From Gammaproteobacteria bacterium F7 (lineage in GTDB: Bacteria; Pseudomonadota; Gammaproteobacteria; Pseudomonadales; IMCC2047), in assembly GCA_001593685.1 (NCBI GenBank), contig LUKI01000001.1, positions 1-64,000 on the forward strand: a stretch of 64,000 bases of DNA, read 5' to 3'. A program made the translations under genes and the position numbers. Position 1 is the first letter of the stretch; every line of letters begins with the position of its first letter. Shown here one piece after another: positions 54,606-64,000 of the stretch. Below the pieces are notes generated by a model that was given only the letters and a program-made list of their open reading frames with translations, was not told the origin of the DNA and did not search any database.

Positions 54606-57600
54606 TTAAACGGCTACCAGCGCCGCTGCTTCATCCACATTTACAGAAACCAACCGGGAAACACCCGGCTCGTGCATGGTCACCCCCATCATATGGGTTG
54701 CCATTTCCATGGTCACTTTGTTGTGCGTAATATATATAAATTGCACCGTTTCTGACATCTCTTTTACAATTCGACAGAAACGTCCTACGTTAGCGTCATC
54801 TAGCGGCGCATCTACCTCATCCAGCATACAAAAGGGGGCCGGGTTAAGCTGAAAAATCGAAAACACCAGCGAAATCGCTGTCAGTGCCTTTTCCCCTCCG
54901 GACAATAACTGAATCGTACTGTTACGCTTGCCGGGCGGACGCGCCATAATGGTCACGCCTGTATCGAGTAAATCTTCACCGGTTAGTTCCAGATAAGCGT
55001 GTCCACCACCAAACACTTTTGGAAACATATCCTGCAGTCCGTTATTAACCTTATCGAAGGTTTCCTTAAATTTAGTCCGCGTCTCGCGATCAATTTTCCG
55101 AATCGCATTCTCCAGCGTTTCCAATGCATCTTCAAGGTCTTCGTTTTGCGCATCCAGGTAGGTTTTACGTTCAGACTGCGTTTTATACTCATCGATAGCC
55201 GCGAGATTGATTGCACCGAGACGCTGAATACGGTTTTGCAATTGCGTCAGTGTATTTTCCCAATCACCATCAACAGCGTCTGCAGACAGGTTGCTGAGCA
55301 GCTCATCGAGATTCTGCTTCATTTCAGCAAGCTGGCCCTCCAGGTTTTGACGCTGCACACTCAAACCCTGCGCTTCAACGCGACTGGATTCAAGCTGATT
55401 ACGTATCGACTCCAACCGCAACTCAGCCTGGTGTCGCTTTTCATCCAACTGGCTTAATTCAAAGGCAACCTTATCCACCTGCGCTCGCACTTCGGCAAGC
55501 TGGGTGTCCAGGCGCAGGCGTTTCTCCAGCTGGATCTCCAGCGTTTCACGCAGCTCCTCCATCGGCAATACCGACTCACCCATGTCCTCTCGTAAACTGG
55601 TTTCACGCTCACCTAAACTTTGCAGCTGCGCATGCAAACGTTCAACCCCCTGACTTAGCGCCTGTTGCTGTGTGGTAAGCGCCTGCTGCTTAAGTGCCGC
55701 CTGGTGAGCTAACTCGCGGTCATGTCGTGCACGCTGACGCACATCATCCAACCGTGTACGACTACTGTCACGCTGCTGCAACAGCTCCTCTTTGCGGGCT
55801 GAATCCTGCTCAATCGCGTCCAGCGCTTCTTGCCAGACAAGACGTGATTCAGCCAATTTCTCCTGTTCCTGCAGTAGCTGCTCAGAATGCTCTTCAAGGT
55901 CATTTTCAAGACGCTGGCGACGCATATTAAGCTGTTCAATACGCGCCTGTTTAGCACCCAGTTGAGACGCCAGATCAGCATGTTGCCGCAACAGACTGTT
56001 TAGTTCCTGTTGCGCCGTCTCACGTGCCTGTTCAGCATTTTTAAGCTGTAACAAACCAGCATCAAGATCAACGCTCTGAGTTTCGATTTGCTCGTCCAAT
56101 TCAGCGATTTCTTCGTCAAGCAACGCTAGTGCCTGCTGGCGTTCAAGCACACTGTCCTGCTCATTAGCTTCACGGCTAACTCTGATCCAACCTCGCCCAA
56201 GCCACACTCCATCACGACACACAATGGATTCATGGGCCGCCAGCCGGTCACGCTGCGACATAGCAGAAACCAAATCATCCGCAATATACACACCAGCCAG
56301 CAAAGCCCCCAGGTTCCAGCGACTGGTCACTTTAGATGACAAACAGGTCAACGCTGAATCACTAACCTCAGCCTTAACCGGATCAGGGTTAAGCAAACTG
56401 ATACTGCCTTCGGTCAGGTTGGCCAGTGCGTTCGATAAATCACCATCCTGCTGCACACAGACACCCTGTAAATGATGTCCTAGCACAGTTTCTAAAGCTC
56501 GTTCCCAGCCACTCTCGACCTGGATGTTTTGTGCCAGACGCGGCAAACGGTGCAGTTGATTTTTCTCTAGCCACTGCACTACGGCAGTATCATTTTTGCC
56601 CAACGCTGCCAACTGTAGTGCTTCTAACGCACCATGTCGGCCCTGCTTTTCCTGCATGGTACGACGTGCCTGATCTAACGCCTGACTCAAGTGCTGATTT
56701 TTTTCACGCTGCAATTCAATTTGTTGCATCAGCTCAGTAAGCCGCGAGCGTTGCTGTTCAGAACGTTCATCCTGTGCCGCTATTTGTTCCTGCAGCGCCA
56801 CGATTTCGCCGTCTTCGGGGTTTTCGCCAAAGCTGGTTTTTTCCTGCTGCAAGCGTTCAATACGTTGCTGCAGCGTATTGATGCTATGCTCCAAATGCTG
56901 AATTCGAGACTGCTCTACCTCTGCACGCTGCCGGGGTTCTGCCGCTTGCTGGTTAAAATCGTCCCAGCTTTGCTGCCACTGCTGCATGGTGCTTTCAGCC
57001 AGCTCGAGCTGCTCGGCACTCTGTAATTCCTGCTCGGCCAACAGTTCCATTTCGGGCGTCAGCTCCAGCAATTGCTCCTCAAGCAGTTCAGCCTTTTGCT
57101 GATCCGATTCCAGGTCGGCTGCCGCCTGGTGTTTTGCCGCTTCAGTGCGCTGTAGTTCAATGTCTAATTGTTGAGCTCGTTGTTGCTGGTGTTGAATATT
57201 TTGTTCCTGGCGAGCAATGTCGGTACCGACATGATAAAGCTGGTTTTGTAACTGCTGGTAATGATCGTTTGCTTCGGTTTGTTGAGTACGCTGCTTTTCA
57301 ATAGCTGACTCAATAGCACGCTGTTCGGCGTGCACGGCTTCCAGCTGTACCTGTTCTTCACTGACCCGATTTTCCTGCGCGGCAGCTGCCTCGTTAAGCG
57401 CACGCCAACGGATGGCCAATAGTTCGGCCTTAGTGCTACGCTCCTGTTGCCGTAGTTCGGTATATTGTTCTGCCGCTTTAGCCTGGCGTTGCAGATGATG
57501 AAGCTGCCGGTCCAGTTCTTCGCGGATATCACTGAGGCGATCGAGGTTTTCCTTGGTATGCCGAATGCGGTTTTCGGTTTCGCGACGACGTTCCTTGTAC

Positions 57601-58115
57601 TTGGAAATGCCCGCCGCCTCTTCAATAAAGTGACGCAGCTCTTCAGGTTTGGCTTCAACAAAACGGGAAATGGTGCCCTGCTCGATAATCGAATAACTAC
57701 GCGGCCCCATACCGGTACCCAGAAAAATATCCTGAATATCTCGACGCCGGCATTTACTACCGTTCAGAAAATAGGTGGATTGCAGCTCACGGGTCACCAG
57801 ACGACGTATCGAGATCTCACTGAACTTACCGTATTCACCAGTGAGCGAGCCATCACTGTTATCAAAGATCAATTCAATGGAGGCCTGCCCCACCGGCATT
57901 CGCGCCGTGGAGCCACTAAAAATGACATCGGTCATGGAATCGCCACGCAGAGTTTTGGCAGAGCTTTCACCCATCACCCAGCGTACGGCATCAATAATAT
58001 TGGATTTGCCGCAGCCATTAGGTCCAACGACCGCAGTCAAATTATTAGGAAACTGCACCGTTGTCGGGTCAACGAAGGATTTAAATCCGGCTAACTTGAT
58101 GCTTTTTAAGCGCAT
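54606..58115 (-). CDS. smc: Chromosome partition protein SMC
   Basis: The 1169-residue ATPase has Walker A VGPNGCGKSNIIDAVRWVMG (about 30-50), two long coiled coils flanking a hinge (about 515-660), the signature QLLSGGEKALTAISLVF and Walker B CMLDEVDAPLDDANV near the C-terminus. Forms condensin with ScpA and ScpB, not seen here. The coiled coils give many shadow frames. Confidence 0.97.
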   Translation of the reverse strand: MRLKSIKLAGFKSFVDPTTVQFPNNLTAVVGPNGCGKSNIIDAVRWVMGESSAKTLRGDSMTDVIFSGSTARMPVGQASIELIFDNSDGSLTGEYGKFSEISIRRLVTRELQSTYFLNGSKCRRRDIQDIFLGTGMGPRSYSIIEQGTISRFVEAKPEELRHFIEEAAGISKYKERRRETENRIRHTKENLDRLSDIREELDRQLHHLQRQAKAAEQYTELRQQERSTKAELLAIRWRALNEAAAAQENRVSEEQVQLEAVHAEQRAIESAIEKQRTQQTEANDHYQQLQNQLYHVGTDIARQEQNIQHQQQRAQQLDIELQRTEAAKHQAAADLESDQQKAELLEEQLLELTPEMELLAEQELQSAEQLELAESTMQQWQQSWDDFNQQAAEPRQRAEVEQSRIQHLEHSINTLQQRIERLQQEKTSFGENPEDGEIVALQEQIAAQDERSEQQRSRLTELMQQIELQREKNQHLSQALDQARRTMQEKQGRHGALEALQLAALGKNDTAVVQWLEKNQLHRLPRLAQNIQVESGWERALETVLGHHLQGVCVQQDGDLSNALANLTEGSISLLNPDPVKAEVSDSALTCLSSKVTSRWNLGALLAGVYIADDLVSAMSQRDRLAAHESIVCRDGVWLGRGWIRVSREANEQDSVLERQQALALLDEEIAELDEQIETQSVDLDAGLLQLKNAEQARETAQQELNSLLRQHADLASQLGAKQARIEQLNMRRQRLENDLEEHSEQLLQEQEKLAESRLVWQEALDAIEQDSARKEELLQQRDSSRTRLDDVRQRARHDRELAHQAALKQQALTTQQQALSQGVERLHAQLQSLGERETSLREDMGESVLPMEELRETLEIQLEKRLRLDTQLAEVRAQVDKVAFELSQLDEKRHQAELRLESIRNQLESSRVEAQGLSVQRQNLEGQLAEMKQNLDELLSNLSADAVDGDWENTLTQLQNRIQRLGAINLAAIDEYKTQSERKTYLDAQNEDLEDALETLENAIRKIDRETRTKFKETFDKVNNGLQDMFPKVFGGGHAYLELTGEDLLDTGVTIMARPPGKRNSTIQLLSGGEKALTAISLVFSIFQLNPAPFCMLDEVDAPLDDANVGRFCRIVKEMSETVQFIYITHNKVTMEMATHMMGVTMHEPGVSRLVSVNVDEAAALVAV

Positions 58116-58185
58116 TAATAACAGAGCCCGACGACAGTTTTATTAAAAATAGATCAGAATAGTGTAGCCCAAATTGTTTCACAGG

Positions 58186-59415
58186 TTATTCAATAATGTG
58201 ATCAATCACCAGTTCTATCGGCCCCTGTTCGGAGTTAACATTAACAGGCCTAAATTGCCCCTGCAAATCACCCGCCTGAGCGATAGGCTGTCCCGACATT
58301 GAGACACGTGCCAGCACTTCTACCTCATAGACCGAAGACAATTTTAACTCAGGTCGCATGGCCATATCATCATTAAGTATCACCGTTGCTGGCAGGTCCT
58401 TAACGCGAATTCGGTGTGCCGCTAGAGGCATCTTCGGTCCACTGGTCGCTCGCGCTAACACGAACACAACCTGATCGGGTTTTGTCTGAGCCCGCAGCGC
58501 TTCATCAAGGCTGACCGATACAATCAACTGGGCACCACCCTCTGCCTGAGGGGTTTCAGCCATTAATTTTCGAGCACGCTCAATGCCCATCTCCAACGCC
58601 TCAGCGCCCTGCGCATCAGGTGCAACACTCAGCGCCGTCTGCCAGGCAGCAATCGCTTTTGAATAATTTCCACTCTCAAAGGCGCTGATCCCCATCAGCC
58701 CCAGCGCACTTAAATTTCGTGGATCAACAGCTAAAGCACGCTCCGCAATAGAGGTCACATCAGTTGACATCTTATTGCCGTTCATAAAAAAGAGGATTTG
58801 AGCATACTCGGCAAGCAACACCGGTTCTTCACCCACTAACGCCAATAACTGGTCATAGGCATATTGAGTTTTTTCAAGGCGATTCTGCTGAAAATAGATA
58901 TTTGCCAACGCATACCAGATATCAATCTGCTCAGGGTTTTTATCAGCTTCCTGCTCCAATACTGCAAGACGCTCCTCAGCTGAAAGCTCTGATAGTTTAT
59001 GCACTAACGCCTGTTGCGATGCCATTTTTTGTAGAGTATCGCTGCTGCCTAACGAAAGATAAATCCCGAACACACCGGAAATCAGCACCGCGCTGAGCAG
59101 CATCGCCGTCAGTCCAGATGCCTTTACAGAAGGCCTTTTTCCCTGTTCAGCATGAATACGCGGATCACCTGCCTGCTTAACGTCTCCCAACAGGTTGCGT
59201 TCCAATTCAATTTTTAGCGCGCTAAACTGCTCGTCGTCAATACGTCCCGCCTGCAAGTCTGACGCTAAATCAGCAACCTGCGTTTCAAAAGCCTGTACGT
59301 TCAACTGCTGTCGGCTAACCATTGTCGATTGACGACGGCGCATAAATACCGGCCACCATAAAAAGCTCAACCCCGCTACTAGCAACAAGGTAATAAGCAG
59401 CCAAAAATCTATCAT
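58186..59415 (-). CDS. ccmI: Cytochrome c biogenesis protein CcmI
   Basis: About 409 residues: membrane helices near the N-terminus (about 3-22) and near 105-120, a cytoplasmic loop, then TPR repeats (about 150-300) that hold apocytochrome c, and a C-terminal beta domain. Last gene of the ccm operon, overlapping or abutting ccmH. Confidence 0.93.
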   Translation of the reverse strand: MIDFWLLITLLLVAGLSFLWWPVFMRRRQSTMVSRQQLNVQAFETQVADLASDLQAGRIDDEQFSALKIELERNLLGDVKQAGDPRIHAEQGKRPSVKASGLTAMLLSAVLISGVFGIYLSLGSSDTLQKMASQQALVHKLSELSAEERLAVLEQEADKNPEQIDIWYALANIYFQQNRLEKTQYAYDQLLALVGEEPVLLAEYAQILFFMNGNKMSTDVTSIAERALAVDPRNLSALGLMGISAFESGNYSKAIAAWQTALSVAPDAQGAEALEMGIERARKLMAETPQAEGGAQLIVSVSLDEALRAQTKPDQVVFVLARATSGPKMPLAAHRIRVKDLPATVILNDDMAMRPELKLSSVYEVEVLARVSMSGQPIAQAGDLQGQFRPVNVNSEQGPIELVIDHIIE

Positions 59416-59416
59416 C

Positions 59417-59932
59417 TCAATCACGTTTATTTGACTCCACCTCTGAGGTCGCTTCGGCGCTACCCTGTCCGCTGTCCGCTAATAATTTTTCCAAATCCTG
59501 CTGTTCGGTAGTATCCAGCCCGCCACTTTGCACCGTATTACGACGACGTATCACAAGAACCAGCACCACAGCCAAACCCAATACCAGAAACGCCAAGGGA
59601 GCCAACCACAGCATTAACGTATGCCCTGCTAGCTCAGGGCGGTACAAAATGTACTCACCATAACGCTCGACCAAATAATCCTTAATTTGCTGGTCACTTT
59701 TCCCTTCATTCAACAAACGGTAAACCTGTGCCCGTAAATCCGTTGAAATCGGTGAATTTGAATCGCCTAGCGACTGGTTTTGACATTTAGGACAGCGCAG
59801 TTCGCCATTCAACTGATGAAAACGCTCACGGGTTTGCTCATCATTAAATTCATAGGTATCAATAGCCGCATAACTGACCACAGAAAACAACAACACAAAC
59901 AATGAAAGAACGCGCAAATAAACGCACTTCAT
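59417..59932 (-). CDS. ccmH: Cytochrome c biogenesis protein CcmH
   Basis: The 171-residue protein has a signal peptide, the redox motif ELRCPKCQNQSLGDSNSPIS and a membrane helix (about 104-127). It reduces apocytochrome for heme ligation. Overlaps ccmG by four bases. Confidence 0.95.
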   Translation of the reverse strand: MKCVYLRVLSLFVLLFSVVSYAAIDTYEFNDEQTRERFHQLNGELRCPKCQNQSLGDSNSPISTDLRAQVYRLLNEGKSDQQIKDYLVERYGEYILYRPELAGHTLMLWLAPLAFLVLGLAVVLVLVIRRRNTVQSGGLDTTEQQDLEKLLADSGQGSAEATSEVESNKRD

Positions 59933-60459
59933 TTTTCACCTCGGAGTTCATCCACTAACGGTTTAAGGCGCTCCAACCAAACGCGCTCACTCACCACACC
60001 GACATGCTTGTAACGTACATAACCCTTGCGATCAATCACATAGGTCTCCGGCGCACCAAACACACCTAAATCAATACCCAATGTGCCCATCTCATCAAAC
60101 ACGTTCAACACGTAGGGGTTGCCAAGTTTATCTAACCAATCAAGGGCATCATCACGCACATCCTTATAATTAATACCGATAATCGGCACTTGATCGGATA
60201 ACTCCATTAGGTAGGGGTGCTCATGCATACAGGACGGACACCAAGTGCCCCAGACATTAACCAAACTCACCTCACCAATCACATCTGCGCGTGTCAGCAG
60301 ACGGTCAGGCGAAGCTAGCGAGGGTAAAGAAAATTCAGGCACTGACTGATCAATCAATGCTGACGGCATGTCATTGGGATCAAGTTTCAAGCCCTTGGCA
60401 AACAACACAACCAAAGCAATAAAAAGAATCAGCGGAACAAACAAATAAACGCGCTTCAT
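59929..60459 (-). CDS. ccmG: Thiol:disulfide interchange protein CcmG/DsbE
   Basis: The 176-residue thioredoxin-fold protein has an N-terminal membrane anchor and the active site VNVWGTWCPSCMHEHPYLME, then GVFGAPETYVIDRKGYV (cis-Pro region). Supplies reductant for cytochrome c maturation. Confidence 0.95.
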   Translation of the reverse strand: MKRVYLFVPLILFIALVVLFAKGLKLDPNDMPSALIDQSVPEFSLPSLASPDRLLTRADVIGEVSLVNVWGTWCPSCMHEHPYLMELSDQVPIIGINYKDVRDDALDWLDKLGNPYVLNVFDEMGTLGIDLGVFGAPETYVIDRKGYVRYKHVGVVSERVWLERLKPLVDELRGEK

Positions 60460-62465
60460 GAGCCCACCTCCGCTGTCCGTGCACTAGCCTGGGAAGGCTG
60501 TTTTTGCGCACTTGCGTTGGCTTTTTTTGTTTCACGGATACGGTAACGTTTATCCAGCAATGCCATTAATCCACCCAATGATGTGACCAGCGCACCAAGC
60601 CAAATCCACACAACAAAAGCTTTGTAATGGACTCGTACCGCCCAGGCATCGCCTTCCAGAGGCTCACCCAGCGCGACATATAAATCACGAGTGAAGCCTG
60701 GTTCAATAGCCGCCTCAGTCATCGACTGGCCACTGGCACGATATACCCTCTTCTGCGGCTGCATCAGGTATTTTTCCTCATTATCAAGATAAACCCTGAC
60801 CTGTCCTTCCTGCGCATCAAAGTTTGGCCCACGTACCTGACGAATCCCCTCAAAAACAAAACGATAACCCTGCAGTTCAACGGACTCACCCGGCGCTAAC
60901 TTAACGTCACGCTGATCACTGTAAACCGATGTAAAGGCAACACCAATCACACAAATTGCCACGCCCAAATGGCCCAGCTGCATTCCCCAATAGCTGCGTG
61001 ACAAACGTCGCAGTCGTTTTGCAGCAGAGCCACTGCCCTGCTGCATTTTATCGCGCATATCAAAGACAGCGGTTAACGTAATCCAAAGACTGAACAACAC
61101 CGCTAGCGCCGCACTCAGGCTGAACTCAGTACCGTACAGTAGCGGCAAAATGACAGCCAATAAGGCACTGACAGCCGCCGCAGCGATTAGCTGCAACCTA
61201 GTCGAAGCCATGCTGGTCTTTTTCCATTTGGAGCAGGCGGCAAATCCCAGAAAGACAAACAGAACACTCATCAGCGGGACAAACATCGCATTAAAATAAG
61301 GAGGGCCTACGGAAATACGTCCCATATCCAGGGCATCAATAATTAATGGATACAAGGTACCCAATAACACCGTAATTGCCGCGACGGTCAAAATAACATT
61401 ATTGATCAACAGCAGTACTTCCCGTGACCACCAGCCAAACACGGGCTTGCTCAGCACCGCCGGTGCCCGCACAGCATAAAGCGTCAAAGAGCCGCCGATA
61501 ACGACCACCAAAAAGATTAAAATAAACAAGCCACGATCTGGGTCAGTGGCAAACGCATGAACGGACGTCAAAACCCCGGAACGTACCAGGAAGGTACCCA
61601 GCAAACTTAATGAAAAAGCAAAGATAGCCAATAACACCGTCCAGCTTTTAAAAGCGCCACGCTTATCCGTTACCGCTAGCGAGTGAATCAACGCGGTACC
61701 CACCAGCCAGGGCATAAAAGAGGCGTTTTCAACCGGATCCCAAAACCACCAGCCACCCCAGCCGAGTTCGTAATAAGCCCAATAGCTGCCTAACGCAATC
61801 CCCAATGTTAAAAACACCCAGGCCAGGTTTGTCCAGGGTCGCGACCAGCGTGCCCAGGCAGCATCCAACTGGCCGCCCAGCAGTGCTGCAATGGCAAAAG
61901 CAAAGGCGACCGAAAAACCCACATACCCCATATACAGCATTGGCGGGTGTAGAATCAGGCCCACATCCTGCAGCAGTGGATTCAAATCCGCACCTTCGGC
62001 AGGCATTTGCGGCAACAGTCGTTCAAAGGGGTTTGACGTAACCAGCGTAAACAACACAAAACCGACACTAATCATCCCCATAACCGACAGGACACGAGCC
62101 ACCAGCTCATCGGGTAGTTTTCGGCTAAACAGGCTAACAGCAAAGGTCCAACCCGCAAGAATAAGCGCCCACAACAACAACGAGCCCTCATGGGCGCCCC
62201 AGACCGCGCTGACTTTAAAGGGCGTAGGTAATGCCGAATTTGAATTATTAGCAACGTAGGCAACGGAGAAATCATCGCCTACAAAAGCAGCCGTCAAACA
62301 GGCAAAACTAATCACTAAAAAGAAAAATTGGCCCCAAGCCAGTGGCCGCGCATAACTCATCCATAAGGAATCAGAGCGGGCTGCACCAATTAAGGGAACA
62401 ACCGCCAACAATACGGCCAAGCAAAGTGCCAGCGCCAAAGAAAAGTGTCCGAGTTCAGGTAACAT
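60456..62465 (-). CDS. ccmF: Heme lyase subunit CcmF
   Basis: The 669-residue membrane protein shows the WGGWWFWDPVENASFMPWL heme-handling domain (about 235-255), HPPMLYMGYVGFSVAFAFA and about 14 membrane segments. Joins heme from CcmE to apocytochrome. Overlaps ccmG by four bases. Confidence 0.96.
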   Translation of the reverse strand: MLPELGHFSLALALCLAVLLAVVPLIGAARSDSLWMSYARPLAWGQFFFLVISFACLTAAFVGDDFSVAYVANNSNSALPTPFKVSAVWGAHEGSLLLWALILAGWTFAVSLFSRKLPDELVARVLSVMGMISVGFVLFTLVTSNPFERLLPQMPAEGADLNPLLQDVGLILHPPMLYMGYVGFSVAFAFAIAALLGGQLDAAWARWSRPWTNLAWVFLTLGIALGSYWAYYELGWGGWWFWDPVENASFMPWLVGTALIHSLAVTDKRGAFKSWTVLLAIFAFSLSLLGTFLVRSGVLTSVHAFATDPDRGLFILIFLVVVIGGSLTLYAVRAPAVLSKPVFGWWSREVLLLINNVILTVAAITVLLGTLYPLIIDALDMGRISVGPPYFNAMFVPLMSVLFVFLGFAACSKWKKTSMASTRLQLIAAAAVSALLAVILPLLYGTEFSLSAALAVLFSLWITLTAVFDMRDKMQQGSGSAAKRLRRLSRSYWGMQLGHLGVAICVIGVAFTSVYSDQRDVKLAPGESVELQGYRFVFEGIRQVRGPNFDAQEGQVRVYLDNEEKYLMQPQKRVYRASGQSMTEAAIEPGFTRDLYVALGEPLEGDAWAVRVHYKAFVVWIWLGALVTSLGGLMALLDKRYRIRETKKANASAQKQPSQASARTAEVGS

Positions 62466-62621
62466 TAAATCGCTCTAAATTAAGTTAAAATTCAACCGTT
62501 ACGAAGCCTTCGCACGAAACAGGGATAAGTCAAAATAAGGTAAAATCATCCAGCTCAAATCGACAAGCGCAGAAAAATTTCCGTTTTGTACTCGTCGTGC
62601 ACTTCGTGAAAAAACTCTTTA

Positions 62622-63083
62622 TCAATAATCTGCTGCGGGTTTGCCATGCTGTTGCGGATCAACACCCGCCTTTTCAAGCGCTTCGGCGACTTCCGGTGAC
62701 ATATAATTTTCATCATGTTTAGCAAGCACTTCGACAGCCACTAAACGATCGCCCGCCATACGCCCTTGAGTAACGATGCCCTGCCCTTCACGAAATAAAT
62801 CCGGCAGAATGCCTTCGTATTCAACAGTGACCGTTTCAGCATAATCAGTAATCTGAAATTCAACCTTTAAGCTATCGGTGTCTCGCTTAACACTGCCATC
62901 AACCACCATACCGCCAGCACGAATAAGCTGCCCATCAGGCGCTTCACCCTCAACAATTTGCGTAGGTGAATAAAAGAGGTTGATGTTTTCCTGCAGCGCA
63001 AACAGGCCAAGCCCCACCGCCAAACTAATACCACCCACTACAAACAACACAATAAACAGGCGCTGCCTACGAATCGGATGCAT
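62622..63083 (-). CDS. ccmE: Heme chaperone CcmE
   Basis: ATG 63083 gives 153 residues: short basic N-terminus, membrane helix (about 9-30), OB-fold domain, and the heme-binding His in [14 protein letters not shown] (about 126). An upstream in-frame ATG at 63128 lies deep in ccmD. Carries heme from CcmC to CcmF. Confidence 0.95.
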   Translation of the reverse strand: MHPIRRQRLFIVLFVVGGISLAVGLGLFALQENINLFYSPTQIVEGEAPDGQLIRAGGMVVDGSVKRDTDSLKVEFQITDYAETVTVEYEGILPDLFREGQGIVTQGRMAGDRLVAVEVLAKHDENYMSPEVAEALEKAGVDPQQHGKPAADY

Positions 63084-63255
63084 GAATTTCCTCCCGTCGC
63101 AGTTGACGAACCTGCTGAGCAATAACACGTTTACGTTTAAAAATTGGCGATATCAGGTTAATCACGAAAATTAACACCGCCAGCCCGTAGGCAATCCACA
63201 CGTATTTAGCGTGACCACCCATAGCGATAAAATCAGCAAAACTATCAAAGTACAT
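63067..63255 (-). CDS. ccmD: Heme exporter accessory protein CcmD
   Basis: The 62-residue protein has [20 protein letters not shown] and one membrane helix followed by a charged helix, typical of CcmD. Links CcmC and CcmAB in release of holo-CcmE. Lies between ccmC and ccmE, overlapping the latter. Confidence 0.93.
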   Translation of the reverse strand: MYFDSFADFIAMGGHAKYVWIAYGLAVLIFVINLISPIFKRKRVIAQQVRQLRREEIHASDS

Positions 63256-63262
63256 AAATCAG

Positions 63263-64000
63263 TTACTTCGCCTTAATGATATCTTTAACCCAGCCCGTAC
63301 GTCGCTCACGATCAAGCAGTTCAACCCGCGCACGCATTAATAAAACCACGGTAAAAAAACAATAAAATCCAGCCACCATAATCAGCAATGGTACCCACAT
63401 ATCGGCCGGCATCGCTGGTTTTTCCGTCAACGTTAAACTGGCCGGCTGATGCAGTGTATTCCACCACTCCACCGAGTATTTAATAATTGGAATATTGACG
63501 AGCCCAACCAGCGACAACAGCGCACTGGCTCGAGCTGCCTGGTTGCGATCCGTGAAGGCTGACTGCAAAGCCACAACCCCCAGGTATAAAAACAACAATA
63601 CGAGCATTGAGGTCAAACGCGCATCCCAAACCCACCAGGCACCCCAGGTTGGTTTACCCCAAACGGCCCCGGTCACCAGCGCCAGAAAAGTAAAGGAAGC
63701 TCCAATGGGTGCGCAACATTTGGCCATCACATCAGCCAACTTCATTTTCCAAATTAAACCAATGGCGCCCGCAACCGCCATCATCACATAGACAGATTGC
63801 GCCAAAAACGCGGCGGGTACGTGAATATAAATAATGCGGTAGCTATTACCTTGCTGATAATCAGCTGGCGCAAATAGGAGAGCCCATACAGTGCCTACAA
63901 CCAGCAGTAATATCGAGGCCACGGCAACCCACGGCAACCAACGGCCACTGATAGCATAAAACCACTTCGGAGAACCTAACTTATGAAACCAACGCCACAT
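63263..64000 (-). CDS. ccmC: Heme transporter CcmC
   Basis: The 245-residue protein is complete: its ATG is the last codon of the window. It has six membrane helices, [20 protein letters not shown] near residue 47, and the [20 protein letters not shown] tryptophan-rich heme motif. Delivers heme to CcmE. ccmA and ccmB would lie beyond the right edge. Confidence 0.96.
   Translation of the reverse strand: MWRWFHKLGSPKWFYAISGRWLPWVAVASILLLVVGTVWALLFAPADYQQGNSYRIIYIHVPAAFLAQSVYVMMAVAGAIGLIWKMKLADVMAKCCAPIGASFTFLALVTGAVWGKPTWGAWWVWDARLTSMLVLLFLYLGVVALQSAFTDRNQAARASALLSLVGLVNIPIIKYSVEWWNTLHQPASLTLTEKPAMPADMWVPLLIMVAGFYCFFTVVLLMRARVELLDRERRTGWVKDIIKAK

Noticed and set aside
57465-58146. Plus-strand frames opposite the start of smc
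   Set aside because: Shadows produced by codon bias of the coiled-coil and P-loop region.

Overview
The window joins the early and lysis half of an integrated lambda-like prophage (positions 1 to about 21,500) to a stretch of bacterial chromosome (about 21,500 to 64,000). The chromosome is gammaproteobacterial. The gene order tolQ-tolR-tolA-tolB-pal-cpoB-queE-queC-tRNA-Lys, preceded by ruvC-ruvA-ruvB-ybgC, together with smc-zipA-ligA and ccmCDEFGHI, is the arrangement seen in Pseudomonas and the marine Cellvibrionales/Spongiibacteraceae-type lineages. I cannot name the genus from the sequence alone.

Prophage, left arm (minus strand, 1-11,527): P22-type terminase small subunit and a few virion-associated genes, including a LamG/repeat tail protein. 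Next comes a lysis cassette (holin, M15 endolysin, tiny lipoprotein, class 3 lipase), two tandem terminators, a candidate anti-CRISPR operon (AcrIF11-like ADP-ribosyltransferase plus HTH gene with a palindromic operator), a Q-type antiterminator, nin-region genes (NinG, NinB-like), an acyl carrier protein, a frameshifted DNA methyltransferase, P-like and O-like replication genes, a CII-like gene and Cro. Right arm (plus strand, 11,576-21,452): CI/LexA-type repressor, a short early operon, ERF annealing protein, Gp157, a CsrA homologue, SSB, an HNH nuclease, then an unusual cassette region, a DUF4224 protein and a tyrosine integrase that stops 250 bp from the tRNA-Lys gene used as probable attachment site. 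Repeated 14-bp operators flank the repressor gene, and a TTGC-N6-TTGC CII-type site sits where lambda pRE would be.

The most unusual feature lies at 16,930-19,443. Eight small genes in a row are each bounded by structures with the full anatomy of integron attC recombination sites (R'', L'', variable hairpin, L' with one extra base, R'). In seven of eight cassettes the entry R' heptamer is the exact reverse complement of that cassette's own exit R'' heptamer, and these heptamers differ from cassette to cassette. The eighth matches at 6 of 7. No integron integrase is present. This is therefore a cluster of attC sites lacking an integrase, carried inside the early operon of a prophage. Several attC sites also supply the ribosome-binding site and start codon of the next cassette's gene.

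Chromosome: tRNA-Lys, queuosine genes (queC, queE), the Tol-Pal envelope system, ruvABC, yebC, aspS, a c-di-GMP two-gene unit (PhnD-like sensor plus GGDEF-EAL protein), proS, mog, small envelope and lipoprotein genes, arsC-wrbA-DUF2069, a response regulator with a membrane-anchored coiled-coil tail, ligA-zipA-smc, and the complete cytochrome c maturation operon ccmCDEFGHI, whose first gene starts at the last base of the window.
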